Source of the DNA: Octadecabacter sp.
GTDB taxonomy: Bacteria > Pseudomonadota > Alphaproteobacteria > Rhodobacterales > Rhodobacteraceae
Assembly: GCA_028825445.1 (NCBI GenBank)
Contig: JAPKAD010000017.1
Location: 1-44,735 of the forward strand
Direction: 5' to 3'
Length of the DNA stretch: 44,735 bases
The notes beneath the pieces were generated by a model. It was not told where the DNA came from and did not search any database. It saw nothing but the letters and a program-made list of their open reading frames with translations. Positions 44,154-44,735 of this stretch are shown piece by piece. Positions within the stretch are counted from its first letter, which is position 1, and each line of letters opens with the position of its first letter. The translations under genes and the position numbers were made by a program.

Positions 44154-44687
44154 TCACGCCAATCGGCCTTTCAGCAATTTGCGGCCCTCGCGGGATAAGT
44201 GTGTCCAGCGTGAGGGCTCATTCCAGATTCAGACAAAGTTTGCGACAAAACCCTCGAAAGCGTCTGGCTTCCTGTCGTCAAGCTCAACGAGCCGCAGTCT
44301 GTTAATACGTGCCAGCTCTTCACGCACGACTTGCTCTAGCCATGCTCTTGCGTCGCTCTGAGATAAAGAGGCTGATGACATAAGTTCAAATACCCATTCG
44401 CTTTCACTATGCAGAATGCCACTGATTTCGCGGGAATTTACGGGATCATATGTTTTTAGACTAATTTTACCTAGGTGTATTTTTGACAACACCTATAAGA
44501 TTCAGGAATTCTTCTTCGCCAAGTGTATACAGCTCCAGCCGAAAGACATGTGCTGCTAGCTTCATAAGCTTTGGCCCCAACGATGAGGCATACTCTACAC
44601 GAGTGACAGTTCTGTGTGACACTCATGTACACAAACAAGCGATTTCACAAAACCGTATTTATTATCAAATAGATCGTTGGCTGCCAT
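44154..44687 (-). pseudogene. Broken copy (B) of an unknown gene, homologous to 20046-20397
   Basis: On the minus strand a strong ribosome site (TAAGGAG) precedes ATG 44685-44687, and the first codons read MAANDLFDNKYGFVKSLV. The frame then stops near 44595, but coding-like sequence goes on in other frames: RTVTRVEYASSLGPKLMKLA, VFRLELYTLGEEEFLNLI, and from about 44492 SREISGILHSESEWVFELMS, SLSQSDARAWLEQVVREELA and LVELDDRKPDAFEGFVANF. A TGA follows at 44229, then EPSRWTHLSREGRKLLKGR up to a stop at 44154-44156. Two frameshifts and one stop would make this a once roughly 175-residue protein. The family is not recognised. A more decayed relative lies at 20046-20397. Confidence 0.6.
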
Positions 44688-44735
44688 GGTACGCTCCTTA
44701 TATTGATTAGGGCACTCAAATGCCTCTTCGCACTT

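Noticed and set aside
44466-44492. GGTGTTGTCAAA on the minus strand as the second end of the IS6 fragment at 43988
   Set aside because: It falls inside coding-like sequence of the unknown gene (copy B), and IS6 similarity stops near 44150; a 12-base match could be chance.
1-44735. CRISPR arrays, tRNA or rRNA genes, SAM riboswitch before mdeA
   Set aside because: No regularly spaced direct repeats, no TTCGA-type tRNA arms with matching stems and no riboswitch-like conserved core were found by eye.

Overview
The window looks like a chromosomal accessory region of a marine alphaproteobacterium, most likely Rhodobacteraceae (Roseobacter group). The clues are a C-terminal Hint-domain protein of the roseobacter type, a GbpR/ChvE/GguAB sugar-import locus joined to non-phosphorylative sugar-acid genes, a methionine gamma-lyase operon with its own Lrp-type regulator, and a complete C-P lyase operon. 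Base composition is fairly AT-rich, and the region carries many decayed insertion sequences and pseudogenes. I do not name a species.

Layout. (1) 1-684: end of a Hint-domain protein, followed by a decayed IS5-type transposase. (2) 1.36-6.65 kb: a fused double family III CoA-transferase and a GMC oxidoreductase on the minus strand, divergent from a LysR regulator. (3) 7.7-10.7 kb: an IclR regulator behind a perfect 29-bp palindrome, then an SBP56/methanethiol-oxidase-family protein and a polytopic membrane protein. (4) 11.25-20.0 kb: GbpR-type LysR divergent from chvE-gguA-gguB, a sugar-acid dehydratase and a sugar 1-dehydrogenase. The next two pathway genes, a 2-keto-3-deoxy-sugar-acid dehydratase and an alpha-ketoglutaric semialdehyde dehydrogenase, survive only as a pseudogene and a remnant. 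(5) 20.0-25.0 kb: gene-poor AT-rich DNA holding a dead copy of an unknown gene, mscL, a TPR-like gene and a DtxR/MntR-type regulator with three operator-like boxes. (6) 25.0-29.2 kb: mdeR-mdeA-mdeB, which would convert methionine to methanethiol, ammonia and 2-oxobutyrate and oxidise the latter to propionyl-CoA. (7) 29.2-32.9 kb: two decayed ISs (IS5 and IS6 families) around a TetR regulator and two small membrane-protein genes. (8) 33.2-43.9 kb: phnF-G-H-I-J-K-L-M, phnC-D-E-E and a hexapeptide acetyltransferase, forming a C-P lyase plus phosphonate uptake system. (9) 44.0-44.7 kb: a second IS6 fragment and a second broken copy of the unknown gene seen at 20 kb.

The most notable observation is in the phn operon. 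All reading frames are open and overlapping, yet PhnJ lacks three of the four cysteines that build the radical-SAM cluster and the catalytic thiyl site in E. coli PhnJ, while keeping the rest of the fold and the catalytic glycine. A near-identical 16-bp palindrome lies just before phnF and, inverted, just before phnC, giving a likely PhnF operator for two transcription units. A strong intrinsic terminator sits between phnD and phnE. Other points of interest are the five-stop but frameshift-free sugar-acid dehydratase pseudogene, the two homologous copies of an unrecognised gene, and a methionine-to-methanethiol pathway in the same window as a methanethiol-oxidase-family gene.
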